From assembly GCA_963682025.1 (NCBI GenBank), contig OY821518.1:37156059-37220058 (forward strand): DNA of 64,000 nucleotides, given 5' to 3'. The notes below the pieces were generated by a model. It did no database searches. It worked only from the letters and a program-made list of their open reading frames with translations, and was not told where the DNA came from. Positions 11,461-22,983 of the stretch are shown piece after piece. The stretch's first letter is position 1. Every line of letters starts with the position of its first letter. This DNA is from Cordilura impudica. Lineage: Eukaryota; Arthropoda; Insecta; Diptera; Scathophagidae. Both the position numbers and the translations under genes were made by a program.

Positions 11461-12079
11461 TTCAAAATAAATATATGAAATATCAACACGAAGATCAAAA
11501 ACGTTTTTCACAATGTTTAGCAATTTGTTAGAATCTTTAGAATAAGCGCATGCAATATACCATATCCTCGATTAACATAAAATTTTAAACACTTCATTTA
11601 AATATAAATTGACAAATTAATTGCCTCATTCAACAAGTATGTAATTTTTTCTAAAACTTAATTATCAAACTATATATCATTCATGCAGTTACAATAGTAC
11701 ACCAATAAAACAAAAAAAAAATAATAAATTTGTTAAAACAATAAAAATGCATATACCCAGCAAAAAATATATTTCCAAATTTCAGTAAAATAATTACAAG
11801 ACTGAATTTGTAGAAAGTAGTTCTATTTTGGCCGAATCATTAATGAATATAACATTAAGTGGTCAAAGGAATTAAGCAATCTCAATAAAAATTTAGCCAC
11901 CTTTTATCACTAATTGTAGCATGTGGACATCTCTATATAAAAAAAAATAGACAATAGCAAAATAAAGAATAGCGCGAAATTAAGAATATTGACAATTAAA
12001 TCCACAAGTTCATATATAATCTATAATCTAATAGAAATATTACCATTGTCATGTTTGTTGGCGTAGTATCTTCTGAGAA
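11461..12079. other. AT-rich spacer, nothing recognised
   Basis: No frame, repeat partner or RNA signal was seen. Confidence 0.5.
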
Positions 12080-12574
12080 TTATTTATGATATTAGTCGGC
12101 AAGCCGTTTTCTTGTGACCGATGTAAGTGTGTCAGTTTTAATCCAATTTTGACCAAACATCCCTCATTTGAAAGGTATTTCTTTTTAGCTGTCGACCAAA
12201 TTTAAATATTTTTATATTTTTTTGGGCTATGCTCATTTATAGATGCTACTAACACATACATAAAATTATACAACTCTATATATGTGTTTATTAAATTTGT
12301 TAACTTGTTTGCAAAAAAAACTAGTTTCTTTTCTTCATTCGCAATAACAATTGTGTTGAATTGAAAAATAATTTTGAAAATAACCCAATAATTGGACATA
12401 AACCAATACCATAACGACAATAACGCAATCGATATTTACTAAAAAAAAGTGATGAATTGTCAACCGACTAAAATTGATAAGAATACCTTTAGGGTCTTAT
12501 AAAATAATTTATTAGATGAAAATATAAAATTTCCTAGAATTTGCACTCGAATTTCGAAGGCTGGGAACTGCTAG
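12080..12574 (+). mobile_element. Helitron-C copy, diverged
   Basis: It contains the family blocks TTTTCTTGTGACCGATGT, TTTGAAAGGTATTTCTTTTT, CTACTAACACATACATAAAA and TAGAATTTGCACTCGAATTT, and ends GGGAACTGCTAG|T. The 5' start is worn (TATGATATTAGTCGGCAAG) and the internal part is longer than in the compact copies. Confidence 0.7.
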
Positions 12575-12849
12575 TTTTAAGTAAAAGCTGTATGGTATGA
12601 AAACTGATTCTTAGCCACATTGCACAGTGTAAGATTTAGCCAGTCTAGATGGACAAAATTAATATCTTGGGAATTAATTGAGCTAGAGTTTGAACTTCCG
12701 TACAAGTTGTAACTGGGCAAATGTGCAACTTTCTGCCATACAAGTGAGAAACTGTCATACAAGTAAGAAATTTTCGTAGAGTATGACTACAATTATATTT
12801 CGTTGTTTAATTAAACCGCTAAAACCAATAAATATATTATCTAAGATTG

Positions 12850-14114
12850 CAGAAAATCTATATAGATAGTTTTTATAAATAAAGTAATTTTATAACAAAA
12901 TTGGTTAAAAGTTGTTTTAATTTATATTCGCGAGCAATAAGCAGATAATTGCAGCAAAGATATATCACAATGGATTATTTTAATCCCATGAGCACTGAAG
13001 GGTTAAATAAATAAAAATTAGTTTGTAATTATTTTCTTAAATTCTAAATAGTGGTTTCATCGAGTTTAATAGAAAAACTCGTTTTCGGTAATTTTTATTT
13101 AAAAAAATCTTAAAATCTACAGCTGGCCTTGGCAAATAATGGGTTAACATTCTCGGCTTTATCCCCAATCTTAGGAATGGAAGTTCTACACATTTTCTTA
13201 TTCAACTTTAAGCGTCGCATCTATAAATTCAACAGCACTTACAAAATATTTGAATTTTTTGAATAAATTGTCTTTTATTAGTTTGGGGTCATATGTGACC
13301 TCAATTCAAAAGGGTTAATGAGGCCATATTATTTTTTTCCGAAACCCTAGGCTATTAAGATAAAATATAATATTTAAAAGTAGAAAAGCGATGAATTTTT
13401 GATACAAAGTATTTAGAAAGAGTACATTTACAGAATATTTTACAAAAATTCCATTTTTCTCGAAATCCACAAAAATAAAATCCTTGTCAAAATAAATTCT
13501 GATATAGGGATTTACTTAAAAATTCACACAGTTAATCTGTGACATGCACTTAACAAAACCTTAGAGCGCCAGATCCATTTTTTTAAATTTTGTTTAAGAA
13601 AATTTTTTAAAATTTGAAAAAGGAGTTTTCAAAGTTTATCAAAAAAATTTCCCATATTCGGTCTCAATATGCAATAGGTTAACAAAGTGGAAATAAAACG
13701 ATACTTCATATCTGAGTTCTTACTGGTATAGAGACCAAAAAAAAAATTACGGCTTCAATAAATTTCTCAAAGTAGAAAAAAATGCCATCAAATTTCATGA
13801 CCTAGTTTTTTTTGGCACAAAAGTGGTCTGGGGCATTTGCTATTCCTTGGCGAGGTTTTATTCGATTTTGAAGTGTTACAGCTTTTTGAAAGGATAATTT
13901 AATACTTATTCCGAATTATGTAACAACTTTTCGGAAAAATTAAACTATAGAAAGAAATTTTCCCCATATAAACACACTTCAAATTTTCAATCACGTTGAG
14001 GCACGACTAAATATTTTTTGATTGGCGCAAAACTTTGTATTTCTCAGGTGTTTTGCTATTCGAATATCTCTAGGGGTGCGAACAAGAGTTTGAACACTTT
14101 TAAGGGCCACCCTA
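12850..14114 (-). mobile_element. Family B copy 2
   Basis: The reverse complement of most of copy 1. It begins inside the central inverted repeat, passes the intact GAAGGG|TTAA boundary at 13000-13006 and the AAAAGGG|TTAA boundary at 13310-13318, then the long non-coding body, and ends AAGGGCCACCCTA at 14102-14114. The frame at 14018-14287 straddles the end of the element and is not a gene. Confidence 0.75.
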
Positions 14115-14330
14115 ATTTCTCACACGATATTAAAATTCTATTAAATTGCTCCTTATTCGTGTCAATTCCAGAATTTTTGCGCTTAAAACATTTCGCTGGT
14201 AGGCATTTTTCAATTGTTTATTTTGTGTGGCATAAAACTTTGTGGACTAATACAGGCGTACCCTACCATGGTAATTCCTTCAAATAAAAAACGTCTGGAG
14301 GTATTACCATCATTAAGTTAAGTTTTGGCA

Positions 14331-14701
14331 TCTATAATATTAAACGGCTAGGCGATTTCTTGTGACTGATATTTTGTTCTACCGTTTTATACTGATTCTG
14401 ACCAAACGCATATTATTTGAAAGGTATTTCTTTTTAGCCGTTTTGCAGACTTACAGATTATTAATTTTTTTCCTTTATTTTGAATAAATTACAGTTAAAG
14501 TTTCTACTAACACATTCACAAAATGATACAATGCTATGTATGTGTTTATTAAATTTGTTAATGTGTTTGTAATAAAAATGAGTTTGTTTTTTTGTGTTGA
14601 TATGTGAATTGGCTATAATTGATTACCAAACCTTTAGGGTCCTTATTTAATGAAAAAATTAAATTTTCTAGAATTTGCGCTCGAGAGCCGGAATCTGCTA
14701 G
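14331..14701 (+). mobile_element. Helitron-C, complete 371-bp copy
   Basis: The left flank is A, then TCTATAATATTAAACGGCTA. The right end is TTTGCGCTCGAGAGCCGGAA, then TCTGCTAG followed by T. The hairpin region near the 3' end (GCGCTCGAGAGC) lies about a dozen bases before CTAG. There is no target duplication, as expected for Helitrons, and no coding capacity. Confidence 0.8.
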
Positions 14702-15662
14702 TGTCAATTAAGAGTCCTGTGTCATTGCATCAATACATAGCCTATGAGATAGATGGAGGTATAGACCACACGACCGCCTTTTTTAGAAAATTACATGTAG
14801 AACCAATTTCATAAATTATAACACAAGTATGTCAGAAATGGTCAGATTAAAATTAATTGAAGAGTAGTTATGATTTTTATCATTTTCATTTTTATGGCAC
14901 TACTTTGTCTATAACGAACTAACCTATTCACTTCGAAGTACATCACTTTTGTTCTTTTCGCTGGGTATTAATATATTTCTAAATATTTGTACTGGCGTTA
15001 TATGAATCGAAATTGGCGAAACGAACATATGAAAAATGTATGACATTTATATTTGCATAGAAAGCAAAGTTTGCTGTCATCGCAAACATTAGTTCTACCA
15101 TAAAATCTATTAAACTTTATGACATTTTCAAATAAAATTTTATGAATATATTGCGGAAAAAAGTTTTGCAGCATGAAAAATGAATATGTGTTAATATTTT
15201 TGTACCAAAATATATACAAATGACATGGACATATCTTTGCAAGCTCGAACATTTTTACATTTATGTATAAATAAACCAGCAATAAATTTTAATTGAAATT
15301 TGTTAGTGACATTAACTTTTATTAAAATAATATTTCAATAAACTTTTAGCTAAAAGCAATGACTTTTCTCACTACTTATTACTTGCCGCCATTTTGTTAT
15401 AAATTTAAAAAAAAATCAACCGAATATTTATTTAAGATTTTGCTGGGTTAAACGTGTTAAAATAATTTTTTAAAATAAAATACTTAAATATTAGCGTTAA
15501 AGGAAATTTGTCATAGTAGAATTTAGTATAATATCAGTCATGCTTAATCTCTTGTTATTAAGAGGCGTGTTCGGGGTAATCTTTGTTTCAAGTTTAAAAT
15601 AAAACATTTTGCTTACCAAATAAAAATAATTTCAATCATTAACAAAATAAAAAAAAAAAAAA
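14702..15662. other. Spacer, nothing recognised
   Basis: AT-rich. The minus-strand frame at 14998-15282 has no recognisable domain or compositional support. Confidence 0.5.
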
Positions 15663-16456
15663 CATATAAGAAAATAATAGTCGGCTGCGACTGACAATAC
15701 GCTGCCCTATACCATGCGTTTAGAGACTCTATCTCTTAGGTCCAACTAATTAAATATAGAAAATAAGCATATACCAAATATTAGTGGCATTGCTATTAAT
15801 TTTTTGTCTTTGGATATGAAAAACTGCATATAGGATGCTATATTTATATGGGGAGTAGGTTGAAAAGTGGACCTATCCTGACGACATTTGGTAAAGTCAC
15901 TTATATATTGCAAAAACATATACAAACCAAATTTGATAAAAATCTGTGCAATATTTATGTTTTTTGATAGATTTAAGTGAAGATCGGGAAGTAGCTTTAT
16001 ATAGAGGCTATGACTAAGACTTGTCCTACAGGGTTTATTTTTAGAATACAGATAAATGATTCAGCAGCGTTCATCCTATGGTCGACAGAAGCCTAAATTA
16101 CATCAATATATGTGACCTTCTCCGAGAAAAGGGACCTAGTGTGTCAAAAAACGGGTTTTTTTGTCAAAACGGTGGATTCTGGTACCTAAAAGGGTGTAGA
16201 AACTTTAAATGCGTTTTTTTCTCCAAACTTAATTTTGACACACTAGGTCCCTTTTCTCGGAGAAGGTCACATATATTCTTATTTGCGACATATAGTTTGA
16301 TTTCACAGTTTACATGAATACACAGACGGACGGACGGACGGACACCGCTAAATCGATCGGTATAATAAAAGATGGGTCTAGGTCAAATATTTTTCGTACT
16401 TACAAAAATCAGCACAAAGTCATTATACCCTGACCAAATAGTGGTATAGGGGTATA
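15663..16456 (-). mobile_element. HINE-A copy 5, carrying a MITE
   Basis: It reads on the minus strand from GGTATACC-type 5' sequence at 16456 to an altered hairpin (AGTCGGCTGCGACTGA) near 15680. The (GGAC)n block is at 16324-16342. The copy is interrupted at 16112-16270 by a separate inverted-repeat insertion. Confidence 0.8.
16112..16270. mobile_element. 159-bp MITE with 38-bp perfect TIRs
   Basis: The left arm (16112-16149) starts GTGACCTTCTCCGAGAAAAG and the right arm (16233-16270) is its exact reverse complement over 38 bases. The flanks are ATATAT on each side, consistent with a 6-bp target duplication, although ATATAT is self-complementary and could be part of the terminus. Other HINE-A copies read straight through here (CATCAAAATATATTCATATT), so the insertion is real. 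Perfect arms suggest a young insertion. It causes the spurious 79-codon frame at 16078-16317. Confidence 0.88.
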
Positions 16457-16949
16457 AATAGCAATTTTCATATAGAAATAATAAAAAAACAATAAAATTG
16501 TTTATACATTGTTCTTTAACACAACAACTTAAAGCATACACCATTAAACGTACAATATCAAGTGAAGTGGTAAATGCATTCTTCGTAAAAACAAAACCCA
16601 ATAACAAAAACGCAATGAATGTAAATCATTCAAATTATTTTGCTCCATTACAGACTATTGATAATGACAAAATAAACGACGAAATTGTAGTCGGAAAAAC
16701 AAAAAATGTTATAGTACCCCCAGTAATAACACTTTTCTGCAAGATAATCGGTACCGGCACTATTCCCGCTGATTCCAATGTAAAATGACCTCCTGAATCT
16801 GAATATCACACCCATTTTTCTCCATTTCATACCGTTTTCGCGTGACGCCCCCCTCCCCCTCTTGTTACCTGATAGTCTTTTGTTTGTCATAACTCAAGAA
16901 CGGCTACTCCGATTTTGCTGAAATAAATCTATAAAAATTAAAAATTATC

Positions 16950-17330
16950 TTTTAGTTTGTTTCTTTAGAGTTCTCTAAATCAGGCTTTCAAGGTCATGTA
17001 CTTATATAAATAAAAGATTATTTATTTCATTGTTTTACTCCGACGTTTCGTTGGTATTTTTTCAAACTTCCTCAGGGAGAATATTTTATTAAATCTGGCA
17101 ACCACATAAAACATAAATAAGAAAGATAAAATGTTTGTTTTAAGAATACTTACAGATAATCCTTTTCCAGATTTACATTATTTTTATAAAATATATCGCA
17201 GGTTTTTTATCAACGACACAAAACACTTATATGTATAATTTAATAAAAATAATCGTAAAAATACAAAATAAAAATATCACAGTAATAATTCTTAATAGTG
17301 CTACAATCACAGTTGAGTTAAAACTAAATT
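16950..17330 (-). mobile_element. Penelope-like 3' end inserted with 13-bp TSD
   Basis: ATTAAAAATTATC occurs at both 16937-16949 and 17331-17343, flanking 381 bp that is absent from the matching position of the opposite foldback arm (about 18500). On the minus strand the insert carries CTGAGGAAGTTTG, CCAACGAAACGTCGGAG and AATGAAATAAATAATC. This resembles the 3' end of the Penelope-like element at 43948-44875 and known Penelope 3' motifs. It is a 5'-truncated, non-coding insert. The Penelope assignment rests on the 3' motif only. Confidence 0.55.
17040..17078 (-). ncRNA. Hammerhead-ribozyme-like core
   Basis: On the minus strand CTGAGGA (17069-17075) fits the conserved CUGANGA box and GAAA (17046-17049) fits the second box. 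Between them GTTTG and CCAAC can form a short stem with one mismatch. Hammerhead motifs are an established feature of Penelope-like retroelements. Helices I and III were not convincingly resolved, so activity is unproven. Confidence 0.35.
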
Positions 17331-18686
17331 ATTAAAAATTATCATTCCTTTCATCTATTCTTATACCATTTCTCTGCATAATCAACAATTTCGCAGATAT
17401 AAATAAATTTATGAAAAAAAAATTTTTTTTTGCTTAAAAAATTTTAATTTTTTGTTTTTAAAAGTCATGAAAAATCCTTAAAAGAAAAGAAAATCATGAA
17501 AATCGATGAACTCGTTCACCTATTCACAATTAAGTGAAGGTATCTCATTTTGACAAGAATTTTGATTTTTGGTTTCAATGAATTTCTATAATCGTACTTA
17601 ATTAATTTCAAAAATTTGCTACAGGATATATACAAAATTCTTTGGAAAAAATGTTGATGACTGTTTTATTGTTCTCAGATTAAAAACAAATAATAAGCGA
17701 AAGGTGATTTGATCTTTATGATTGCGGTAGCAATGTAATAAGCTCGTGCGTGGACGCTGACATACTGTTCTTCTTTATTTATAATACCTAATCCGTTCAG
17801 AGTCAATTAAAGGAAAAAAGGGAAGTCCATTTTTTTTATTGATAATTGTTTTTCCATTGGCTACCTATAACCGATGATTTTTTACAGAAATGTACACATG
17901 TATGAGTGGTCATAATTTGGAAACTTTTGAAAAATTTTAAACGCACACGTGCTGAATCAGGTATATAGCCACCCTTAAAAGATGCGAACATTCAGGTAAA
18001 AGTAGAGGTGATTTTTTTTCGGTTTTTTAAAAGTGAATAACAGTACGCGAATTTTATTATGCCGCGGGAGTGCTATGTTTGCGTAAACTTAACAATAAAA
18101 GCGCAATAAAAACCCATTTCTCCACTTCTAAAAACTGCTTATCATTTATATTTTAATTTCCAAGTTGGTCATCTAGACAAGGATTAGGCACCGAATTCAT
18201 TGAAACATAAAATCAGTATTCCTGTCAAAATGAGATACCTTCACTTAATTGTGAATTAAAGCGGAACGCGTTCATCGATTTTCATGATCTATGTCTCCTT
18301 TCGTTCATAAGCAATGCAGCTTTAAGGAAATGTAATAAGCCTTGACATTTTTTTTTCTGTTTTAGAATTTTTCATGACTTTTAAAAACAAAAAATTAAAA
18401 TTTTTTAGGCAAAAAAATATATTTTTTTCATAATTTTATTAATATCTGCGAAATTGTGTATTATGTAGAGAAGTGGTATAAGAATAGATGAAAGGAATGG
18501 TAATTCCTAATTTTTCTAAATTTATTTTAGAAAAATCGGAGTAGTCGTTCTAGACTTATGACAAACAAAAGACTGTAAGATAACAAAAGGGGGAGGGGGC
18601 GTCCCGCGAAAACGGTATAAAATGGGGAAAAATGGGTGCGAAATTCGGATTCAGGAGGTCATTTTACATTGGAATCAGCAGGAATA

Positions 18687-19369
18687 ATTTGGGAGCTCGA
18701 AAAAAATTTTGTTTTGCAGAGCAGTGTAATATTAAGATGCAAAATAGATAAAATTCATGAAATGTGCAAAAAAAAAAAAACAAAAACAATATTTCAGATC
18801 ATACAATTAGAAAAATTACAATTCGTCTAAAATTATTCTGTAAAACCAAAACTGATTTTGTAACGGGCAGCAATGTGCAACAAAAAAATTAAAAAGCTTA
18901 CAAAGCCCTTACTTTTGGGCTCGATAAATGTGAATGATCATTAAGGAAAATCGTACTGACATGGGTTTAAAATGTTTGGATGTAAGGCTCATTGTAAAAA
19001 AGAGTAATTTTAATGTTGAATATGTTATAATAGTATGGCCTGTAGCGCTACGACGACCTACCGAAATTCATTATCATGTTTTATTTCCTAATAAATTTCT
19101 CCTACGAAGTTTTTATTGTCCAATTAAAATATTTTATTTAATTTAATTTATATTTTTATAATTTCAATGCTTGCTGATATACGATAATTTTGGTGTTTTC
19201 ATCGGGTGCAACAATTATCAAATTTATTGGCGTTGCTACTCTGAAGCAGGATATAAGTATGTGTATAGCTGCCCATGAGAAGATCATGGATTTTCCCAAT
19301 TAAACCTAGCAACACTTAACTGTTGGCTTTGAATTTAGAATATCATTTGGAAATTTTTCATTTTAGCGA
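18687..19369. other. Spacer, nothing recognised
   Basis: The short frame at 18934-19146 has no recognisable domain. No repeat partner was seen in the window. Confidence 0.5.
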
Positions 19370-19545
19370 TTTTTGATTTTTGGCGATTTTTGATTTTAGC
19401 GTTTTTTTGATTTTGCCCATTTCTGATTTTGAAGATTTTTGTTTTTGACGATTTTTGTTTAAAGCACGTTTTAAGTTTTAGCGATTTTTGATTTCGGCGA
19501 TTTTTAAATTTGGCTAATTTTGAATTTGGCGTTTCAACCCATATT
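19370..19545. repeat. GCGATTTTTGATTTT periodic sequence, short copy
   Basis: Degenerate 14-16 bp units (GCGATTTTTGATTTT, GGCGATTTTTGATTTTAGC). They lead into the same TTTC/TTCC AACCATATTTT..ACGACTA junction that follows the large array at 37620-39128. This is therefore a short homologue of that array, attached to family D. Confidence 0.75.
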
Positions 19546-19562
19546 TTCTACGACTATTCACA

Positions 19563-19926
19563 TCTATAATATTAATAGCCTAGACGATTTCTTGTGACTG
19601 TTTTTTTGTTCTACCATTTTATCCCGCTTTTGATAAACGTATATTATTTGAAAGGTATTTCATTTTAGCGGTTTTGCAGATTTACAGATTTTTAAATTTT
19701 TCCCTTTATTTTTAGGAAATTGCAAGATGCTACTAACAAATACATAAAATTATACGTATGCTACGTGTGTTTTATTAAATTTGTCAATGTGTTTGTTAAT
19801 GAGTTTGTTATCTTCATTCACAACAATAATAAACCATAAAAAGCGTTGGTTTGTGAATTGGCTAAGTTGAAAAATAGAGCTGCCTAGAAATTACACTCGA
19901 ATTGCTCGAGCGCTGGAATCTGCTAG
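19563..19926 (+). mobile_element. Helitron-C, complete 364-bp copy with paralogous empty site
   Basis: It runs A|TCTATAATATTAATAGCCTA ... TCTGCTAG|T. Removing it joins CGACTATTCACA to TTGATAG, which aligns with CGACTACTCATATTGTTA at 39133-39150 in the second family-D locus. The related empty site shows precise A/T insertion without target duplication, the hallmark of Helitrons. The 3' hairpin (ACTCGAATTGCTCGAG) lies just upstream of CTAG. Confidence 0.88.
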
Positions 19927-20484
19927 TTGATAGTTACTGTACTTGGCAAAAATTTCAAGACTGTCGCTTTCGTAGTACTTCATATTTTTTAGTATAGAAG
20001 TTGCCATGCCCACGAATCCCATCCCGCCCAATTTTTTCAGACTCCTCACAATAATATCTGATAGACTCATGCAAAGTGTCGAGTCTTTCCCTTTTATAGT
20101 ACACCAATTTTATGATATTATATATTGACCTTGTATGTGCAGTGTTACACCCACTGCTTCGATCACGCTCATTTTTTGTTCGACTAATCACGTGAATAAC
20201 TAATGGAATCATGCAAAGTCCTAAGGCTCTCACTATTACAGTACTCCAGATATATGACATTTTATATTTACTTTGTATGGGAGGTACCACGCCATCGCTC
20301 CAAAACCGCCCATTTTTGTTCGATTACTCACATTAATAATTTGCAAATTTACAAAGCTGTCTCTGTCATAGTACTCGAGATATATAATATCGAATTATTA
20401 CTCTGTATAGGCAGTGCCACGCCCACTTATACAATCCGGCCCATTTTCGGCATGGCTAATAACATAAATAATAGGTGACCACTA

Positions 20485-21665
20485 GAGTGGTCCTTAAAAA
20501 TGAAAATGCGATTTTAGGGATAGGCGGGTTCCAGTTTGTTACCTTTCCATATAAAACTAATAAATGTAAAGTTTGGGGACAATCGGATAAAGAAAAGTCG
20601 CGCCGGAAATCGATTGAAAATTTCAAGTGTGTTTATATGTGGAAAATATGACTTTTTGAGATTTTACGAAAATTTCGTTCTACAGCTTAATTTCTTCGAC
20701 AAGTTGTTATAAGAATAGGGATCACTATTAAATTATCTATTCAAAAAGCTGTAAAAATACAAAATCGAATAAAAGTTCGCCAAGAAATAGCAAATGCCCC
20801 AGACCACATTTGTGCCAAAAAAAAAAACTAGGTCATGAAATTTCATAGCATTTTTTTCAACTTTGAGAAATTGATTAAAACCATAATTTTTTTCTATGTA
20901 TACTTATAGGTAGTTACATATGAAGTATTGTTTTATTACCACGTTCTTAACCTATTGCGCATTGATACCGAAAATGGGAAATTTTTTGATAAAATTTTGA
21001 AAACTACTTTTTCAAGTTTTATAAAATTTTCTTAAACAAAATTTTAAAAAATGGATCTGACACTTTATGTTTTTATTAGGTATATGTTAGAGATTACCTG
21101 TGTGAATTTTTAGGCAAATCGCTGTGCCAAAATTTTTTTAACAAGGATTTTATTTTTGCGGATTTCGAGAAAAATGGGATTTTTGTAAAATATTCTGTAG
21201 ATGTACTTTTTGTAAATACTTTCTATCAAAAATTCATCACTTTTCTACTTTTAAATGTAATATTTTATATTAATAGCCTAGGGTTTCTAAAAAAATAATA
21301 TGACCCCATTAACACTTTTGGAATTGGGGTCACATATGACCCCAATCTATTAAAAGACAATTTATTCAAAAAAAAATCAAATATTTTGTAAGTGCTGTTG
21401 AATTTTTAGATGCGACACTTAAAATATAAGAACCAAATGTGTAGAACTTCCATTTCTAAAATTTGGGATAAATTCGAGAAGGTTAACCTATTATTTGCCA
21501 AGGCCAGCTTTGGATTTTAAGATATTTTGAAAAAAATTTAGAAAAATATAGACTTTTCTTTATCCGATTCTCCACAAACTTCACATTTGTTAGTTTTATA
21601 TGCAAAGATAACAAAATGGACCCCGCCAATCCCCAAAATCGCATTTTCATGTTTTAAGGACCACA
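20485..21665 (+). mobile_element. Family B copy 3, both termini present
   Basis: The left terminus GAGTGGTCCTTAAAAATGAA and the right terminus (reverse complement TGTGGTCCTTAAAACATGAA) match over roughly 125 bp. That stretch includes GGATAGGCGGGTTCC-like and AATCGGATAAAGAAAAGTC. The body is the shared family-B sequence, including a TTAA-CACTTTTGGAATTGGGG boundary at 21309. It is the most compact copy (1.18 kb), and it interrupts a family-D unit. Confidence 0.78.
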
Positions 21666-21842
21666 CAGATTTGCAAAGCTATGTTTTGTCATAGTACTAT
21701 GATACTAGAAGTTCACTGTATATGGGAGGTGATATACCCCCTAAAAATATCAAAAAAATTTAAAATCAGATGAAAGTTACGGAGATTACCTCCTACAAAC
21801 AAGCAAACACACATTACCTCTTTATTTTATTAGTATAGGTAT

Positions 21843-22554
21843 GTCGTTTACTTTGAACACCATTCAATTACAATAACGGAACTTGGACAAAACTTCTCTG
21901 CAATCGATTATGTCAAGCTTATATGGGAGCTTTAATAGGCCAATAATTCTAAAATTACCCAATGCTTTGGCCATGGATCCGACAGGTGTAAGGAAAAAAC
22001 TATTTGCATAAAATGAGCAGGTCAACACAATACTTTCGATTACAAGGTATCTATTATTAAATGCGCAAATTGCAATGATCCCTCAAGTCGGCCTTGATGA
22101 GTGCTCAAGTAAGGTGAACTATCTTGAAATTAGACAGCTCACACAATCAATACCTCGTTGCGCTGCTCTTCACAATACTGATGTTGCAACATATGACAAC
22201 TACAATAGAAGTTATCCAAACACTTTACATTAAAGTATACCAAATACACCTGGAAAGTGGCAAACAAGAATTTCATTAATGTCAACAATGACATAAACAA
22301 TAATAATAACAACAACTTGTTCACAATACAGAAAAGACTGTAGTTCTGTCGTTTCTTTATATAAAATATTCTATATGTCTTATAGAAATATTTGGCTTAA
22401 GCCACGTTTCTGATATTAAACAAATGTGTACGTTATTTGTAATAGAGAATTGGAATAAGTCTTGAATTTTTTAGCAAAAAAATCTGGCATTCCAAGTTTT
22501 AATATCGATGAAATAAAACTGAAAATATAATAGAGTAACGTGTTCAATTTTTGA
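21843..22554. other. Spacer, nothing recognised
   Basis: Slightly less AT-rich around 21880-22130, but all frames are interrupted and no domain was recognised. Confidence 0.45.
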
Positions 22555-22898
22555 TGTGTAAACATCTATACGCGCAGGGGGGTAAATTTCTATTTCACAA
22601 TACAATCACAAAAACAGTGTAACATGTGAGCTTACTCGTTACGCTGTGAGCCGTAAAACAAATCGGTGTGACTTATGATTGTATTGGTGAAAAAATTATA
22701 TAAAATTGTTTCAGCTAATTCAACAACCCGACAAACGACAAAAATTTCACAATAACATATACATAATTCAATAACCCCACAAGTATAACCCGAATCCCTG
22801 CAGTTGTTTGCTATAAGTGATATATATAGATAACGCTTGCTGTTTGATTTTAAAAAAGTGACAGAAAAAATCTTTAATTACTACATGATTTTTTTTAC
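22555..22898 (+). mobile_element. Family E copy 1, compact (~344 bp)
   Basis: It starts TGTGTAAACATCTATACGCG and contains CAGGGGGGTAAATTT, TATGATTGTATTGGTGAAAA and CCCTGCAGTTGTTTGCTATAAGTGA. It ends near AATTACTACATGATT, a worn form of the CCTAGATGTTTACACA end of copy 2. The termini suggest a DNA transposon with 14-bp TIRs. No coding capacity. Confidence 0.65.
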
Positions 22899-22904
22899 GC
22901 TCGC

Positions 22905-22983
22905 AGTATATATATTTTTGGGTCCAGATTTTTTTCTTCTAATTATTACAAGCTGAATGACAAACTTATATATAGCCTTCATA
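22905..22983 (-). mobile_element. HINE-B remnant
   Basis: GGGTCCAGATTTTTTTCTTC and GAATGACAAACTTATATATA match the HINE-B 5' region at 28056-28118. It directly abuts family E copy 1. Confidence 0.5.

Larger units (their letters stand above)
16761..18686. mobile_element. 1.9-kb foldback element
   Basis: The left arm starts TATTCCCGCTGATTCCAATG. The right arm, reverse-complemented, starts TATTCCTGCTGATTCCAATG. Both continue through TAAAATGACCTCCTGAAT, a CCCCCTCCCCCT run, a TTTGTCATAA phrase, CATTCCTTTCATCTATTCTT and AATTAAGTGAAGGTATCTCA. Arm identity extends to about 17590 on the left and 18180 on the right, leaving a central spacer of roughly 600 bp. The left arm is interrupted by a retroelement end (16950-17330). 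No protein was found. Confidence 0.7.
19546..21842 (-). mobile_element. Family D locus 1: Helitron-linked ~135-bp tandem repeats
   Basis: Units carrying a GGTACCACGCCCA-like box recur at about 20003, 20143, 20283 and 20414, each with a TATATGATATTAAAT-like and a CCCGCCCATTTT-like part. A further partial unit follows at 21670-21740. At the far end the minus strand reads CCTATACTAATAAAATAAAG (21823-21842), which closely matches the TCTATACTAATA start of many insect Helitrons. The locus is interrupted by a Helitron-C (19563-19926) and a family-B element (20485-21665). The frame at 19955-20290 lies in the repeats and is not a gene. Confidence 0.6.

Noticed and set aside
16498..16788. 96-codon plus-strand frame with NYFAPLQ...VIVPPVI, resembling a LINE ORF1 linker
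   Set aside because: The resemblance is limited to a few residues, and the frame runs into the foldback arm. Not strong enough to call.
19955..20290. 111-codon minus-strand frame
   Set aside because: Lies across the ~135-bp family-D tandem units; the frame is not kept between units.
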